This document shows, in pieces, positions 37,457 through 49,792 of a DNA stretch of 64,000 nt. The stretch is from Arenicola marina. Lineage: Eukaryota > Annelida > Polychaeta > Arenicolidae. Position 1 is the first letter of the stretch. Each line of letters opens with the position of its first letter. Under the pieces are notes generated by a model, which made no database searches, was not told the DNA's origin, and saw nothing but the letters and a program-made list of their open reading frames with translations. The stretch spans positions 682,001 through 746,000 of the forward strand of contig OZ025255.1 of assembly GCA_964019135.1 (NCBI GenBank), written 5' to 3'. The position numbers and the translations under genes were made by a program.

Positions 37457-38948
37457 GACGTGTGTAGACCGTAGAGGAGCCATGTCTCTTACGTGACTCC
37501 AGACGTGTGTAGACCGTAGAGGAGCCATGTCTCTTACGTGACTCCAGACGTGTGTAGACCGTAGAGGAGCCATGTCTCTTACGTGACTCCAGACGTGTGT
37601 AGACCGTAGAGGAGCCATGTCTCTTACGTGACTCCAGACGTGTGTAGACCGTAGAGGAGCCATGTCTCTTACGTGACTCCAGACGTGTGTAGACCGTAGA
37701 GGAGCCATGTCTCTTACGGGACTCCAGACGTGTGTAGACCGTAGAGGAGCCATGTCTCTTACGGGACTCCAGACGTGTGTAGACCGTAGAGGAGCCATGT
37801 CTCTTACGTGACTCCAGACGTGTGTAGACCGTAGAGGAGCCATGTCTCTTACGTGACTCCAGACGTGTGTAGACCGTAGAGGAGCCATGTCTCTTACGTG
37901 ACTCCAGACGTGTGTAGACCGTAGAGGAGCCATGTCTCTTACGTGACTCCAGACGTGTGTAGACCGTAGAGGAGCCATGTCTCTTACGTGACTCCAGACG
38001 TGACTGTGTAGACCGTAGAGGAGCCATGTCTCTTACGTGACTCCAGACGTGTGTAGACCGTAGAGGAGCCATGTCTCTTACGTGACTCCAGACGTGTGTA
38101 GACCGTAGAGGAGCCATGTCTCTTACGTGACTCCAGACGTGACTGTGTAGACCGTAGAGGAGCCATGTCTCTTACGTGACTCCAGACGTGTGTAGACCGT
38201 AGAGGAGCCATGTCTCTTACGGGACTCCAGACGTGTGTAGACCGTAGAGGAGCCATGTCTCTTACGTGACTCCAGACGTGTGTAGACCGTAGAGGAGCCA
38301 TGTCTCTTAAGTGACTCCAGACGTGTGTAGACCGTAGAGGAGCCATGTCTCTTACGTGACTCCAGACGTGTGTAGACCGTAGAGGAGCCATGTCTCTTAC
38401 GTGACTCCAGACGTGTGTAGACCGTAGAGGAGCCATGTCTCTTACGTGACTCCAGACGTGTGTAGACCGTAGAGGAGCCATGTCTCTTACGTGACTCCAG
38501 ACGTGTGTAGACCGTAGAGGAGCCATGTCTCTTACGTGACTCCAGACGTGTGTAGACCGTAGAGGAGCCATGTCTCTTACGTGACTCCAGACGTGTGTAG
38601 ACCGTAGAGGAGCCATGTCTCTTACGTGACTCCAGACGTGTGTAGACCGTAGAGGAGCCATGTCTCTTACGTGACTCCAGACGTGTGTAGACCGTAGAGG
38701 AGCCATGTCTCTTACGTGACTCCAGACGTGTGTAGACCGTAGAGGAGTCATGTCTCTTACGTGACTCCAGACGTGTGTAGACCGTAGAGGAGCCATGTCT
38801 CTTACGTGACTCCAGACGTGTGTAGACCGTAGAGGAGCCATGTCTCTTACGTGACTCCAGACGTGTGTAGACCGTAGAGGAGCCATGTCTCTTACGTGAC
38901 TCCAGACGTGTGTAGACCGTACAGGAGCCATGTCTCTTACGGGACTCC
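37457..38948. repeat. 45-bp minisatellite array G (about 33 copies)
   Basis: The unit of 45 bp has core TAGAGGAGCCATGTCTCTTA, followed by CGTGACTCCAGACGTG. It is highly homogeneous; two units carry a 3-bp ACT insertion (near 38000 and 38138). The right end runs directly into a SINE fragment. Minus-strand frames of 206-353 codons (MAPLRSTHVWSHVRD) are the 45-nt period read as protein. Confidence 0.96.
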
Positions 38949-39090
38949 ACACTCTTTTTGGCAAAAAGCATGGGATCTGTATCCTGCACAACCATTGACA
39001 TTTACACAGGTGGGATTCGACCCACGCACCGTCCGCCGCTATCATCTATGCCGCGGAGTGACCCCGAAGGACAATACTGACGTGGGCAGC
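38946..39090 (-). mobile_element. Truncated tRNA-derived SINE adjoining array G
   Basis: On the minus strand it contains GTGGGTCGAATCCCACC (box-B-like), then TGTG...CAGGATACAGATCCCATG, the same order as in the fuller copy at 39150-39405 (GGTTCGAGCCCCAC ... CAGGATAAAGATCCCATG). The 3' body stops where the 45-bp array starts. Confidence 0.65.
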
Positions 39091-39149
39091 TAAATTAATG
39101 AATTCATTCGTAATCCGTTCGTAAATTTTAGAATTGTAAGGACTCGGAT

Positions 39150-39405
39150 CCTACAGGTTGGCTGTATATTCAGGACGCTTTAACTAATTCTGGTCGCCTC
39201 ATTGGGAGAAGGAAGGCGGATCCATGTCCCCGGGGTAACTCCCTACTTTTTGGTTTGCGAGGAAAGACATGGGATCTTTATCCTGCGACCACCCAGACAT
39301 GGCCACAGTGGGGCTCGAACCAACGACCCACGTGCCGTTAGGCTCTCAGGTGGCCAGAGCACTCAAGGCCAGCGCTCTAGCCCACTGAGCTATCGCGGCG
39401 TCCAT
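39150..39405 (-). mobile_element. tRNA-derived SINE, fuller copy
   Basis: Minus-strand order: GATAGCTCAGTGGGCTAGAG (box A region), CTCTGGCCACCTGAGAGCC, AACGGCACGTGGGTCG, GGTTCGAGCCCCAC (box B), GGCCATGTCTGGGTGGTCGC, AGGATAAAGATCCCATGTC, GTTACCCCGGGGACATGG, and a 3' end GTTAAAGCGTCCTGAATA. The two pol-III-like boxes and the shared body with the copies at 41270-41445 and 49522-49792 define the family. Confidence 0.8.
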
Positions 39406-39435
39406 AGGAATGAGGAACATGGCACAAGCCATGGA

Positions 39436-41192
39436 ATAACACATCATGTCATGGCTATACAGCGATGTCCTGGCCGAGAGGGCCTGATGCCATGGCTATA
39501 CAGGGATGTCCTGGCCGAGAGGGCCTGATGCCATGGCTACACAGCGATGTCCTGGCCGAGAGGGCCTGATGCCATGGCTACACAGCGATGTCCTGGCCGA
39601 GAGGGCCTGATGCCATGGCTATACAGCGATGTCCTGGCCGAGAGGGCCTGATGCCATGGCTGCACAGCGATGTCCTGGCTGAGAGGGCCTGATGCCATGG
39701 CTATACAGGGATGTCCTGGCCGAGAGGGCCTGATGCCATGGCTACACAGCGATGTCCTGGCCGAGAGGGCCTGATGCCATGGCTATACAGCGATGTCCTG
39801 GCCGAGAGGGCCTGATGCCATGGCTACACAGCGATGTCCTGGCCGAGAGGGCCTGATGCCATGGCTACACAGCGATGTCCTGGCCGAGAGGGCCTGATGC
39901 CATGGCTGCACAGGGATGTCCTGGCCGAGAGGGCCTGATGCCATGGCCACACAGGGATGTCTTGGCCGAGAGGGCCTGATGCCATGGCTACACAGCGATG
40001 TCCTGGCCGAGAGGGCCTGATGCCATGGCTACACAGGGATGTCCTGGCCGATAGGGCCTGATGTCATGGCTGCACAGGGATGTCCTGGCCGAGAGGGCCT
40101 GATGCCATGGCTACACAGCGATGTCCTGGCCGAGAGGGCCTGATGCCATGGCTACACAGGGATGTCCTGGCCGAGAGGGCCTAATGCCATGGCTACACAG
40201 GGATGTCCTGGCCGAGAGGGCCTGATGCCATGGCTACACAGGGATGTCCTGGCCGAGAGGGCCTGATGCCATGGCTACACAGCGATGTCCTGGCCGAGAG
40301 GGCCTGATGCCATGGCTACACAGGGATGTCCTGGCCGAGAGGGCCTGATGCCATGGCTACACAGCGATGTCCTGGCCGAGAGGGCCTGATGCCATGGCTA
40401 CACAGCGATGTCCTGGCCGAGAGGGCCTGATGCCATGGCTACACAGCGATGTCCTGGCCGAGAGGGCCTGATGTCATGGCTACACAGCGATGTCCTGGCC
40501 GAGAGGGCCTGATGCCATGGCTGCACAGGGATGTCCTGGCCGAGAGGGCCTGATGCCATGGCTACACAGGGATGTCCTGGCCGAGAGGGCCTGATGTCAT
40601 GGCTGCACAGGGATGTCCTGGCCGAGAGGGCCTGATGCCATGGCTACACAGGGATGTCTTGGCCGAGAGGGCCTGATGCCATGGCTACACAGCGATGTCC
40701 TGGCCGAGAGGGCCTGATGCCATGGCTACACAGGGATGTCCTGGCCGAGAGGGCCTGATGTCATGGCTGCACAGCGATGTCCTGGCCGAGAGGGCCTGAT
40801 GCCATGGCTACACAGCGATGTCCTGGCCGAGAGGGCCTGATGCCATGGCTACACAGGGATGTCCTGGCCGAGAGGGCCTGATGCCATGGCTACACAGGGA
40901 TGTCCTGGCCGAGAGGGCCTGATGCCATGGCTACACAGGGATGTCCTGGCCGAGAGGGCCTGATGCCATGGCTACACAGCGATGTCCTGGCCGAGAGGGC
41001 CTGATGCCATGGCTACACAGGGATGTCCTGGCCGAGAGGGCCTGATGCCATGGCTACACAGCGATGTCCTGGCCGAGAGGGCCTGATGCCATGGCTACAC
41101 AGCGATGTCCTGGCCGAGAGGGCCTGATGCCATGGCTACACAGCGATGTCCTGGCCGAGAGGGCCTGATGTCATGGCTGCACAGGGATGTCG
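39436..41192. repeat. 41-bp minisatellite array H (about 43 copies)
   Basis: The unit of 41 bp has core CTACACAGCGATGTCCTGGC and a GAGAGGGCCTGATGCCATGG remainder. Positional variants are few (CAGCG/CAGGG, TACA/TATA/TGCA), so the array is young or homogenised. It lies between two SINE copies. Confidence 0.96.
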
Positions 41193-41269
41193 CGTAATGT
41201 GTCTGTTTGATGTTCGGTTCATGCTGCACATGTCTTTGTCATAACGCCAGCGTGTGTCAGGAAAGCATA
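41193..41269. other. Short spacer between array H and a SINE
   Basis: About 75 bp of apparently unique DNA; nothing recognised. Confidence 0.5.
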
Positions 41270-41445
41270 TGATAGTATATTTAGGACGCTTTAACTTATT
41301 CTGGTCATATCGAGTCAATGGAAGAAAGAAGGGAAGGCGGAGCCATATCCGCGGGGTAAGGCCCTACTCTTTGTGAAGAAGGACATGTCATCTTCATCTT
41401 TCGACCATACAGACGGGGCTTGAACCACCGATCCAGGTGCCAGAA
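41270..41445 (-). mobile_element. tRNA-derived SINE fragment adjoining array I
   Basis: The minus strand carries GGTTCAAGCCCCGTC (box-B-like), then GTATGGTCGAAAGATGAAGA, CAAAGAGTAGGGCCTTACCC, CATTGACTCGATATGACCAG and GTTAAAGCGTCCTAAATA. It matches the family body at 49522-49792. The 5' head is replaced by a small ACAAGAAGT repeat leading into array I. Confidence 0.75.
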
Positions 41446-41467
41446 AAGCAGTACAAGAAGTACAAGA

Positions 41468-42736
41468 AGTGACGTATCGACACAGTTTGTGGGGTGTATC
41501 ACCACCCTCCACACACACACCGAAGTGACGTGTAGACACAGTTTGTGGGGTGTATCACCACCCTCCACACACACACCGAAGTGACGTGTAGACACAGTTT
41601 GTGAGGTGTATCACCACCCTCCACACACACACCGAAGTGACGTGTTGACACAGTTTGTGGGGTGTATCACCACCCTCCACACACACACCGAAGTGACGTG
41701 TAGACACAGTTTGTGGGGTGTATCACCACCCTCCACACACACACCGAAGTGACGTGTAGACACAGTTTGTGGGGTGTATCACCACCCTCCACACACACAC
41801 CGAAGTGACGTGTTGACACAGTTTGTGGGGTGTATCACCACCCTCCACACACACACCGAAGTGACGTTTTGACACAGTTTGTGGGGTGTATCACCACCCT
41901 CCACACACACACCGAAGTGACGTGTAGACACAGTTTGTGGGGTGTATCACCACCCTCCACACACACACCGAAGTGACGTGTTGACACAGTTTGTGGGGTG
42001 TATCACCACCCTCCACACACACACCGAAGTGACGTGTAGACACAGTTTGTGGGGTGTATCACCACCCTCCACACACACACCGAAGTGACGTGTTGACACA
42101 GTTTGTGGGGTGTATCACCACCCTTCACACACACACCGAAGTGACGTGTAGACACAGTTTGTGGGGTGTATCACCACCCTCCACACACACACCGAAGTGA
42201 CGTGTTGACACAGTTTGTGGGGTGTATCGCCACCCTCCACACACACACCGAAGTGACGTGTAGACACAGTTTGTGGGGTGTATCGCCACCCTCCACACAC
42301 ACACCGAAGTGACGTGTTGACACAGTTTGTGGGGTGTATCACCACCCTCCACACACACACCGAAGTGACGTGTAGACACAGTTTGTGGGGTGTATCACCA
42401 CCCTCCACACACACACCGAAGTGACGTGTTGACACAGTTTGTGGGGTGTATCACCACCCTCCACACACACCGAAGTGACGTGTAGACACAGTTTGTGGGG
42501 TGTATCACCACCCTCCACACACACACCGAAGTGACGTGTTGACACAGTTTGTGGGGTGTATCACCACCCTCCACACACACACCGAAGTGACGTGTAGACA
42601 CAGTTTGTGGGGTGTATCACCACCCTCCACACACACACCGAAGTGACGTGTAGACACAGTTTGTGGGGTGTATCACCACCCTCCACACACACACCGAAGT
42701 GACGTGTTGACACAGTTTGTGGGGTGTATCACCACG
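41468..42736. repeat. 56-bp minisatellite array I (about 23 copies)
   Basis: The unit of 56 bp has core AGTGACGTGTAGACACAGTT and ends in an (AC)n run CACACACACACC. GTGTAGAC and GTGTTGAC units tend to alternate in the right half, suggesting amplification as 112-bp dimers. Minus-strand ORFs of 60-106 codons are repeat artefacts. Confidence 0.96.
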
Positions 42737-43055
42737 CACCGTTTAAATGCCTTAAACTCTGGAAACCAGTCGACGTTAAGTCGCGAGACGAGATAAGCTA
42801 TCACTGTAACTGTGGCCCATCGGGAGGTGTTCATTACAGTAACAATGGCGAAGTTCAGTACGAAAGGACTGTCAGCCTCCTGCTCGTTATGGTGGGCTTA
42901 GTAATCCAGAAATAGATGAATAACACTTATGACAGTTTCCCAATTCCGTTGCGTTGATTGGCCCAATAGACGCTCGACAAACATACCTTGCACCCCCCTC
43001 CCCTGCACCCCCCGCCTGCTCTCTTGTGAGTACGTCAACTGCATCTATATAATCT
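42737..43055. other. Apparently unique intron 1 DNA
   Basis: About 320 bp with no recognised exon or element; it has a short C-rich stretch at about 42990-43015. Confidence 0.5.
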
Positions 43056-43695
43056 GTGTTACGACAGTGTACATCAGGGTTATGACCGTGTATATCAGTG
43101 TTATGACAGTGTATATCAGTGTTATGACAGTGTATATCAGGGTTATGACAGTGTATATCAGTGCTATGACAGTGTATATCAGTGTTATGATAGTGTATAT
43201 TAACGATATGACAGTATATATCAGTGTCATGACAGTATATATCAGTGCTATGACAGTGTATTTCAGGGTTAATACAGTGTATATCGGTGCTATGACAGTA
43301 TATATCAGTGCTATGACAGTATATATCAGTGCTATGACAGTGTATATCAGTGCTATGACAGTGTATATCAGGGTTATGACAGTGTATATCAGTGCCATGA
43401 CAGTGTATATCAGTGTTATGATAGTATATATCAGTGCCATGACAGTGTATGTCAGGGTTATGACTGTATATCAGGGTTATGACAGTATATATCAGTGTTA
43501 TGACAGTATATACCAGTGCTATGACAGTGTATATCAGGGTTATGACAGTGTATTTCAGTGCTATGACCGTGTATATCAGTGTATATCAGTGTTGTGACAG
43601 TATATCAGTGTTATGACAGTGTATATCAAGGTTATGACACTGGGTATCAGTGCTATGACCGTGTATATCAGTGTATATCAGTGTTATTACAGTAT
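43056..43695. repeat. 21-bp minisatellite array J (about 30 copies)
   Basis: The unit of 21 bp has core TATGACAGTGTATATCAGTG. It is moderately diverged (TATATAT, CAGGGTT and CCGTG variants). Open frames of 131 and 222 codons come from the three-multiple period. Confidence 0.94.
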
Positions 43696-45226
43696 ATTCA
43701 TCGGCATTTAAATCACCCGCGTGTAGAATACTACAATTAGGAGGACGGTTTCAGTTTGTTGACTACGACAGAATACGACCGCAAGATTGTAGAAAGCTTA
43801 GACTAGGGCTGTATCGCGGGTTTTATTTCCGGTTTAGGTCTTTGGGGACCTACAAAAAAACACGTGCTCTTAGAACGAGTGCGCATCACGCTGGTGCCTT
43901 GCTGCAGTTGCGTGACGCGCACTCATTGTAGTCAAAGTTTGAGTGTTGGGAACCGGCCGGCTGCGCGGTTTGTGCGTGAAGAATCGAGTGGGTGTGAAAC
44001 TATGGTTTGTTTGTTTTGGTCCAGGCATTGCTAACTATAAAATCATCATATTGTTAAAGATAAGAGATTTATCTCTTCATAATGCATGTGGTCCGTTCGA
44101 TGAGACTGTTGGAAGCGCCATTCACGTCAGATCATCGATGTTTGCATTTCTGCGACAAACGCAACACCATTGTCCTCGCCTGGTCAATCCATATAAGGAG
44201 CCACTCTCTGCCTTCGACTCACTCCGCTAGGGCTCCATTATATCTCTGTTGTCGCCTACTACTCTCTGCCTTCGACTCACTCCGCTAGGGCTCCATTATA
44301 TCTCTGTTGTCGCCTACGTCCTCAATGCATTTTTACACTCGCACGCCCGGGGCGGCGCTGCACAGATTGATAGGAAAAATGCGTCGCGCATTTCTACAAA
44401 TTAGTGCTGGGGCCCAGCCTAAGCCTAATAACGCATGAAATCAGGTTATGAAAAGAAAGAGTTCTGTTACAATTATAACTTTTTTGAATAGGTACAAGAT
44501 GTGTTTTGCTGTATTAAATACGCAAAGCTCGTTATTTTTATGTTTGGCTGTTGAAAACTATAATATGGCAGAAAATGACAGCTGATTTGACCGTTTTTCA
44601 AGAATCTTGAAATTTGTCCCTGGCCGACCGCAGCGGTAAAAACGGAGCTTGCATAGCGAAACCGTGCGGGGAGCTTGATATGGAGCGTTGTTACGTAACC
44701 ATAGATACCGCGCGCAGACAAGCGAGTCTTGATGATTATTATGTCATACGGCATAGCACATTAGATCGCCTGACACTGACACTCATTAGACAACCGCATT
44801 CTGGTTTATCAACTGTTTAACCGCTCATACATTACATATATCTACTCGGATGGTAATAATTCTGATATGCACAGAACTTCCGTGGTTAGTTGTGCATCCA
44901 AGGACAGCTTTAGCCGATTTTGTGTGTGAGGCGAGTGAAGGCAAACAACCGGAATGTAGACAGCAAGTACAGGCCGTTGATGCTAGGCATTGACGTAGAG
45001 CATAAGTATCCCTGTCTCGTGGGGTCTCGATAAGATCCCGTAGTGAGTGTACAGTTCTGTGAAAGGTTACGAACTATTATATGCATTAATCATTTGAAGG
45101 ATATGTCGAAATTATGGCAAATACAAAGTAAAGACGAGCTTTAATAGTTAAAGCAACGTTTAGGGACAAATTCATTGAGAAGGTGGACTGTGTCGAGAGA
45201 GCGTTGGTTTTCCTGGGTACCCGAGG
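43696..45226. other. Apparently unique intron 1 DNA with a hairpin and a 58-bp duplication
   Basis: About 1.5 kb without minisatellite. It includes an inverted repeat at 43877-43891/43910-43924 and a 58-bp direct duplication (44203-44260 and 44261-44317, ending in TGTTGTCGCCTAC). Short ORFs on both strands have no recognisable domain. Inserted transposon remnants are possible but not identified. Confidence 0.55.
44203..44317. repeat. 58-bp tandem duplication
   Basis: Two near-identical copies begin with ACTCTCTGCCTTCGACTCAC and are in direct contact (period 58 bp). This is what a newborn minisatellite would look like. Confidence 0.9.
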
Positions 45227-47005
45227 AATGCCCCACTTACCCCGGGCACCGCCCGCCCAGCCTCACGACCCCATACCCCCGGAAAGCCCCACTTACTCCG
45301 CACACCGCCCGCCCAGCCTCACGACCCCATACCCCCGGAAAGCCCCACTTACTCCGCACACCGCCCGCCTAGCCTCATGACCCCATACCCCCGGAAAGCC
45401 CCACTTACTCCGCACACCGCCCGCCTAGCCTCACGACCCCATACCCCCGGAAAGCCCCACTTACTCCGCACACCGCCCGCCTAGCCTCACGACCCCATAC
45501 CCCCGGAAAGCCCCACTTACTCCGCACACCGCCCGCCCAGCCTCACGACCCCATACCCCCGGAAAGCCCCACTTACTCCGCACACTGCCCGCCTAGCCTC
45601 ACGACCCCATACCCCCGGAAAGCCCCACTTACTCCGCACACCGCCCGCCTAGCCTCACGACCCCATACCCCCGGAAAGCCCCACTTACTCCGCACACCGC
45701 CCGCCTAGCCTCACGACCCCATACCCCCGGAAAGCCCCACTTACTCCGCACACCGCCCCCCTAGCCTCACGACCCCATACCCCCGGAAAGCCCCACTTAC
45801 TCCGCACACCGCCCGCCTAGCCTCACGACCCCATACCCCCGGAAAGCCCCACTTACTCCGCACACCGCCCGCCTAGCCTCACGACCCCATACCCCCGGAA
45901 AGCCCCACTTACTCCGCACACCGCCCGCCTAGCCTCACGACCCCATACCCCCGGAAAGCCCCACTTACTCCGCACACCGCCCGCCCAGCCTCACGACCCC
46001 ATACCCCCGGAAAGCCCCACTTACTCCGCACACCGCCCCCCTAGCCTCACGACCCCATACCCCCGGAAAGCCCCACTTACTCCGCACACCGCCCGCCTAG
46101 CCTCACGACCCCATACCCCCGGAAAGCCCCACTTACTCCGCACACCGCCCGCCTAGCCTCACGACCCCATACCCCCGGAAAGCCCCACTTACTCCGCACA
46201 CCGCCCGCCCAGCCTCACGACCCCATACCCCCGGAAAGCCCCACTTACTCCGCACACCGCCCGCCTAGCCTCATGACCCCATACCCCCGGAAAGCCCCAC
46301 TTACTCCGCACACCGCCCGCCTAGCCTCATGACCCCATACCCCCGGAAAGCCCCACTTACTCCGCACACCGCCCGCCTAGCCTCACGACCCCATACCCCC
46401 GGAAAACCCCACTTACTCCGCACACCGCCCGCCCAGCCTCACGACCCCATACCCCCGGAAAGCCCCACTTACTTCGCACACCGCCCGCCCAGCCTCACGA
46501 CCCCATACCCCCGGAAAGCCCCACTTACTCCGCACACCGCCCGCCCAGCCTCACGACCCCATACCCCCGGAAAGCCCCACTTACTCCGCACACCGCCCGC
46601 CTAGCCTCACGACCCCATACCCCCGGAAAGCCCCACTTACTCCGCACACCGCCCGCCTAGCCTCACGACCCCATACCCCCGGAAAGCCCCACTTACTCCG
46701 CACACCGCCCGCCTAGCCTCACGACCCCATACCCCCGGAAAACCCCACTTACTCCGCACACCGCCCCCCTAGCCTCACGACCCCATACCCCCGGAAAGCC
46801 CCACTTACTCCGCACACCGCCCGCCCAGCCTCACGACCCCATACCCCCGGAAAGCCCCACTTACTCCGCACACCGCCCGCCCAGCCTCACGACCCCATAC
46901 CCCCGGAAAGCCCCACTTACTCCGCACACCGCCCGCCTAGCCTCACGACCCCATACCCCCGGGAAGCCCCACTTACTCCGCACACCGCCCGCCTAGCCTC
47001 ACGAC
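45227..47005. repeat. 56-bp minisatellite array K (about 32 copies)
   Basis: The unit of 56 bp has core CCATACCCCCGGAAAGCCCC. It is very homogeneous; the main variants are CGCCTAG/CGCCCAG/CCCCTAG and a few CATGACC. It is C-rich on the plus strand. ORFs of 65-91 codons are repeat artefacts. Confidence 0.96.
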
Positions 47006-47309
47006 CCTGCTGGCGCCGCATACATGGACACGGGATGCATTATTCAGGTATGCCAACTCAGCCATCCCGCCGCCTTAACCCGTAACGCGCAGGTTAATTG
47101 ACGCACCGTATAATGCACCCTGCAGTCCCCATAGCCGGAAACCAGATCTCAACACAGCAGCGGGCTTCATTGACCCAAATCAGAGCAGGAAGTGACTCGA
47201 GACTGATACGCGCTGTTGAAATTCTTCCTGTTAGGTCATCCTTTGTTGACAAACTCGTTAAGAGCCATCGCAGACCCCCATATCCAGCTCAACCGCCGCT
47301 CGCTTAACG
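47006..47309. other. Apparently unique spacer between arrays K and L
   Basis: About 300 bp with a 69-codon plus-strand frame (47098-47307) that resembles nothing I recognise and has no splice support. No other feature seen. Confidence 0.45.
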
Positions 47310-49521
47310 TTGGTCTAGACCCACCAATCACAGACCCCACTGACCTCCCTTTGGTCTAGACCCACCAATCACAGACCCCACTGACCGCCCTCTTGTCTAG
47401 ACCCACCAATCACAGACCCCACTGACCGCCCTCTTGTCTAGACCCACCAATCACAGACCCCACTGACCTCCCTCCAGTCTAGACCCACCAATCACAGACC
47501 CCACTGACCTCCCTCTTGCCTGGACCCACCAATCCCAGACCCCACTGACCGCCCTCTTGTCTAGACCCACCAATCCCAGACCCCACTGACCGCCCTCTTG
47601 TCTAGACCCACCAATCACAGACCCCACTGATCGCCCTCTTGTCTAGACCCACCAATCAGACCCCACTGGCCTTCCTCCTGCCTAGACCGACCGATCACAG
47701 ACCCCACTGGCCTCCCTTCTGCCTAGACCCACCAACCACAGAACCCACTGACCTCCCTCTTGTCTAGACCCACCAACCACAGAACCCACTGACCTCCCTC
47801 CTGCCTAGACCCACCAATCACAGACCCCACTGACCTCCCTTCTGCCTAGACCCAGCAATCTCAGACCCCACTGACCTCCCTCTTGTCTAGACCCACCAAT
47901 CACAGACCCCACTGACCTCCCTCCAGTCTAGACCCACCAATCACAGACCCCACTGACCTCCCTCCAGCCTAGACCCACCAATCACAGACCCCACTGACCT
48001 CCCTCCAGCCTAGACCCACCAATCACAGACCCTACTGACCTCCCTCCAGCCTAGACCCACCAATCACAGACCCCACTGACCTCCCTCTTGTCTAGACCCA
48101 CCAATCACAGACCCCACTGGCCTCCCTCCTGCCTAGACCGACCGATCACAGACCCCACTGACCGCCCTCTTGTCTAGACCCACCAATCACAGACCCCACT
48201 GACCGCCCTGTTGTCTAGACCCACCAATCAGACCCCACTGGCCTCCCTCCTGCCTAGACCGACCGATCAAGACCCCACTGGCCTCCCTCCTGCCTAGACC
48301 CACCAACCACAGAAACCACTGACCTCCCTCTTGTCTAGACCCACCAACCACAGAACCCACTGAACTCCCTCCTGCCTAGACCCACCAATCACAGACCCCA
48401 CTGACCTCCCTCTTGTCTAGACCCACCAATCACAGACCCCACTGACCTCCCTCCAGTCTAGACCCACCAATCACAGACCCCACTGACCTCCCTCTTGCCT
48501 GGACCCACCAATCCCAGACCCCACTGACCGCCCTCTTGTCTAGACCCACCAATCCCAGACCCCACTGACCGCCCTCTTGTCTAGACCCACCAACCACAGA
48601 CCCCACTGACCGCCCTCTTGTCTAGACCCACCAATCAGACCCCACTGGCCTCCCTCCTGCCTAGACCGACCGATCACAGACCCCACTGGCCTCCCTCCTG
48701 CCTAGACCCACCAACCACAGAACCCACTGACCTCCCTCTTGTCTAGACCCACCAACCACAGAACCCACTGACCTTCCTCCTGCCTAGACCCACCAATCAC
48801 AGACCCCACTGACCTCCCTTCTGCCTAGACCCAGCAATCTCAGACCCCACTGACCTCCCTCTTGTCTAGACCCACCAATCACAGACCCCACTGACCTCCC
48901 TCCAGTCTAGACCCACCAATCACAGACCCCACTGACCTCCCTCCAGCCTAGACCCACCAATCACAGACCCCACTGACCTCCCTCCAGCCTAGACCCACCA
49001 ATCACAGACCCCACTGGCCTCCCTGCTGCCTAGACCCACCAACCACAGAACCCACTGACCTCCCTCTTGTCTAGACCCACCAACCACAGAACCCACTGAC
49101 CTCCCTCCTGCCTAGACCCACCAATCACAGACCCCACTGACCTCCCTTCTGCCTAGACCCAGCAATCTCAGACCCCACTGACCTCCCTCTTGTCTAGACC
49201 CACCAATCACAGACCCCACTGACCTCCTTCCAGTCTAGACCCACCAATCACAGACCCCACTGACCTCCCTCCAGCCTAGACCCACCAACCACAGACCCCA
49301 CTGACCTCCCTCTTGTCTAGACCCACCAATCAGACCCCACTGGCCTCCCTCCTGCCTAGACCGACCGATCACAGACCCCACTGACTTCCCTCCAGCCTAG
49401 ACCCACCAATCACAGACCCCACTGACCTCCCTCTTGTCTAGACCCACCAATCACAGACCCCACTGACTTCCCTCTTGTCTAGACCCACCAATCACAGACC
49501 CCACTGAACTCCCTCTTGTCT
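47310..49521. repeat. 41-bp minisatellite array L (about 54 copies)
   Basis: The unit of 41 bp has core CAGACCCCACTGACCTCCCT and a TCTAGACCCACCAATCA remainder. Variant classes (CTTGTC, CCAGCC, CTGCC, a 3-bp shortened AATCAGACC) recur in blocks, so amplification was by multi-unit segments. The array is interrupted by a SINE and resumes at 49793. Confidence 0.95.
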
Positions 49522-49792
49522 GGGGGCCGGCCCGATAGTTCAGTGGGCTAGAGCGCTCACATTCAGCACTCGCATTGAGTGTTTTGGCCACCTGAGAGCC
49601 TAACGGCACGTGGATCGATGCTTCGAGCTCTGCTGTGGCCATGTCTGTGTGGTCGCAGGATAAAGATCCCATGTCTTTCTTCGTAAAGAGTAGGGGGTTA
49701 CCCCGGAGTCATGGCTACACTCTCCCTTCCTTCTCCCATTGACGCGATATGACCAAAAGTGGTTAAAGCGTCCTGAATAACCAACCAACCAA
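49522..49792 (+). mobile_element. tRNA-derived SINE inserted in array L, with target-site duplication
   Basis: The plus strand begins GGGGCCGGCCCGATAGTTCA, then GTGGGCTAGAGCGC, GGCCACCTGAGAGCCTAACG, GGATAAAGATCCCATGTC, GGTTAAAGCGTCCTGAATAA and a terminal (AACC)n-like tail. It is flanked on both sides by CCCTCTTGTCT (49511-49521 and 49793-49803), an 11-bp direct repeat from the array sequence that fits a target-site duplication. The box-B area is degenerate. It contains an extra 11-bp duplication-like stretch near CATTCAGCACTCGCATT. Confidence 0.85.

Noticed and set aside
37358..39045. 206-353 codon minus-strand frames (MAPLRSTHVWSHVRD)
   Set aside because: They are 45-bp repeat artefacts ending in SINE sequence.
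49522..49610. tRNA gene at the SINE head (also at 36350-36415 and 39320-39405)
   Set aside because: A and B boxes are recognisable but there is no full cloverleaf, and each is followed by the same non-tRNA body; they are SINE heads.
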